A stretch of DNA of 21,709 bases from JBFYTX01 sp964442335 (GTDB taxonomy: Bacteria > Chloroflexota > Dehalococcoidia > Dehalococcoidales > RBG-16-60-22), in NCBI GenBank assembly GCA_964442335.1, contig CAYTZI010000017.1:1-21709 (forward strand), read 5' to 3'. Both the position numbers and the translations under genes were made by a program. Positions within the stretch are counted from its first letter, which is position 1; the number at the start of each line of letters is the position of its first letter. Below the pieces are notes generated by a model, which searched no databases, was not told where the DNA came from, and was given only the letters and a program-made list of their open reading frames with translations. Positions 21,002 through 21,709 of this stretch are shown here, piece after piece.

Positions 21002-21451
21002 ATGAATGTAAAAATCGTCGCCACCAACCGTAAAGCCTACCATAACTACTATGTAGGCGATACCATCGAGGCGGGCATCGCCCTGACCGGCTCAGAAATA
21101 AAGTCGATAAGGCTGGGGCGGGTAAGCCTGGGGGACGCTTATGTCAGACCGGAGGGCGGCGAGCTCTGGCTGGTGAACGCGCACATCGCGCGCTACGAAG
21201 CTTCCAGCTACATGGGGCACGAGCCGACCCGGCCGCGAAAGCTCCTGCTGCACCGCAAGGAAATAAACAACCTGGCCAGCAAGGTGGCGGAGAAAGGCCT
21301 GACGCTGGTCGCCACTAAAATTTATCTCAAGAAGGGAATCGCCAAGGTGGAGATAGCCTTAGCTAAAGGCAAAAAGCTTTATGACAAACGTGAGGCTATC
21401 ACCCGCCGGGAAGTGGAAAGGGAGCTAGCCAGGACGGTAAAAAGCAGGTAA
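21002..21451 (+). CDS. smpB: SsrA-binding protein SmpB
   Basis: SmpB binds the tRNA-like part of tmRNA and brings it to stalled ribosomes. The protein has 149 residues, a normal size. Typical motifs are NRKAYHNYYVGDTIEAGIAL near 9-28, TGSEIKSIRLGRVSLGDAYV near 29-48, RKLLLHRKEI near 79-88, LVATKIYLKKGIAKVEIALAKGKK near 101-124 and YDKREAITRRE near 126-136, the basic C-terminal tail that enters the mRNA path. ATG 21002 has no ribosome site and lies about 3 bases after a predicted start point. The tmRNA gene it serves begins 38 bases after its stop, a common bacterial pairing. Confidence 0.97.
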   Translation: MNVKIVATNRKAYHNYYVGDTIEAGIALTGSEIKSIRLGRVSLGDAYVRPEGGELWLVNAHIARYEASSYMGHEPTRPRKLLLHRKEINNLASKVAEKGLTLVATKIYLKKGIAKVEIALAKGKKLYDKREAITRREVERELARTVKSR

Positions 21452-21459
21452 AATATAAG

Positions 21460-21483
21460 AGGAGGTATTTATAAAGTCCTCCT
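21460..21483. repeat. Short inverted repeat between smpB and ssrA
   Basis: AGGAGG (21460-21465) pairs with CCTCCT (21478-21483) across a 12-base AT-rich loop. No T-tract follows, so termination is unlikely. It may be a processing hairpin in the tmRNA precursor; TATAAA at 21470-21475 inside the loop could instead be a -10 box for ssrA. Confidence 0.4.
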
Positions 21484-21489
21484 ATAGAT

Positions 21490-21709
21490 GGGGACGCGCG
21501 GGTTCGACAGGGGAAGTACGTTACAGGATTGCAGGCTGAGGTGCCGCTACCTCGCTAAACAGGCGGCAAAAAACAAACGCCGAACCAGTAATGGTTGCAG
21601 CCTAACAAAACAGGCTGCCATCCACCCCGACCCCACCCCGACGGGTCGGGAATGGGTGCCGAAAAGCCGGGGTGCCACCGCCCTGAACGCCGGTACAGGC
21701 GGTGAAAGA
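21490..21709 (+). ncRNA. ssrA: Transfer-messenger RNA (tmRNA), 3' end cut by window edge
   Basis: tmRNA rescues stalled ribosomes and tags the unfinished protein for proteolysis. The 5' end GGGGACGCGCGGGTTCGACA is the conserved tRNA-like start. About 220 bases are visible; the 3' acceptor part lies outside. A reading frame ending at TAA 21603-21605 gives the tag core NAEPVMVAA, and its codons align with the E. coli tag if the first codon is ACA at 21573. The stop lies in the loop of a hairpin formed by GCAGCCT (21597-21603) and AGGCTGC (21612-21618), the normal placement. The pseudoknot region follows. smpB is immediately upstream. The molecule call is secure; the resume codon is a proposal. 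Confidence 0.93.

Overview
The window looks like a chromosomal piece of an anaerobic bacterium that runs the tetrahydrofolate (bacterial) form of the Wood-Ljungdahl pathway. I see a nickel CO dehydrogenase catalytic subunit, the small subunit of the corrinoid iron-sulfur protein, formate-THF ligase, FolD, FchA and two CooC-type nickel-insertion ATPases. The high-GC sequence, the pathway content and the archaeal-looking GlmM/GlmU proteins fit an uncultured Dehalococcoidia-like Chloroflexota best. That placement is inference; no rRNA or ribosomal protein marker is present.

Region 1 (1-8965, minus strand) is the carbon-fixation block. In transcription order it reads cooC2, fhs, then a hairpin-rich repeat and a second promoter, then cooC1, a Met-rich lipoprotein, fchA, folD, a 71-residue unknown, acsD and cooS, which runs off the left edge. 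Formate is activated by Fhs, cyclised by FchA, reduced by FolD, and the methyl group is passed through AcsD to the acetyl-CoA synthase that probably lies further left. FolD has Leu54 where the cyclohydrolase lysine should be, so FchA next door probably does the step FolD has lost.

Region 2 (about 8966-9457) is a non-coding stretch with a probable miniature inverted-repeat element related to the hairpins at 6045-6117. Region 3 (9458-11304, plus) is a compact three-gene unit: a Cys-rich DUF1847-type protein, an MTH1187/DUF77 thiamine-binding-type protein and a TauE/SafE permease. Region 4 (11305-12850) has a SAM methyltransferase with a near-consensus promoter and a convergent 98-residue unknown.

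Region 5 (12854-15293) has a TPP riboswitch with a clear terminator ahead of thiC. ThiC is convergent with a formate/nitrite channel gene, and the two stop codons share one CTAG. The channel could supply or release the formate used by Fhs. Region 6 (15422-21709, plus) is a complete UDP-GlcNAc route (glmM, two tandem GlmU-like genes, glmS), followed by smpB and the 5' two-thirds or so of the tmRNA gene. Promoters for glmM and smpB sit so close to their start codons that both mRNAs may be leaderless.

No tRNA, rRNA, CRISPR array, transposase or phage gene was seen. The least explained items are the 71-residue protein and the Met-rich lipoprotein inside the carbon-fixation operon, the DUF1847/thiamine-binding/TauE unit, and the second GlmU-like protein that lacks the acetyltransferase histidine.
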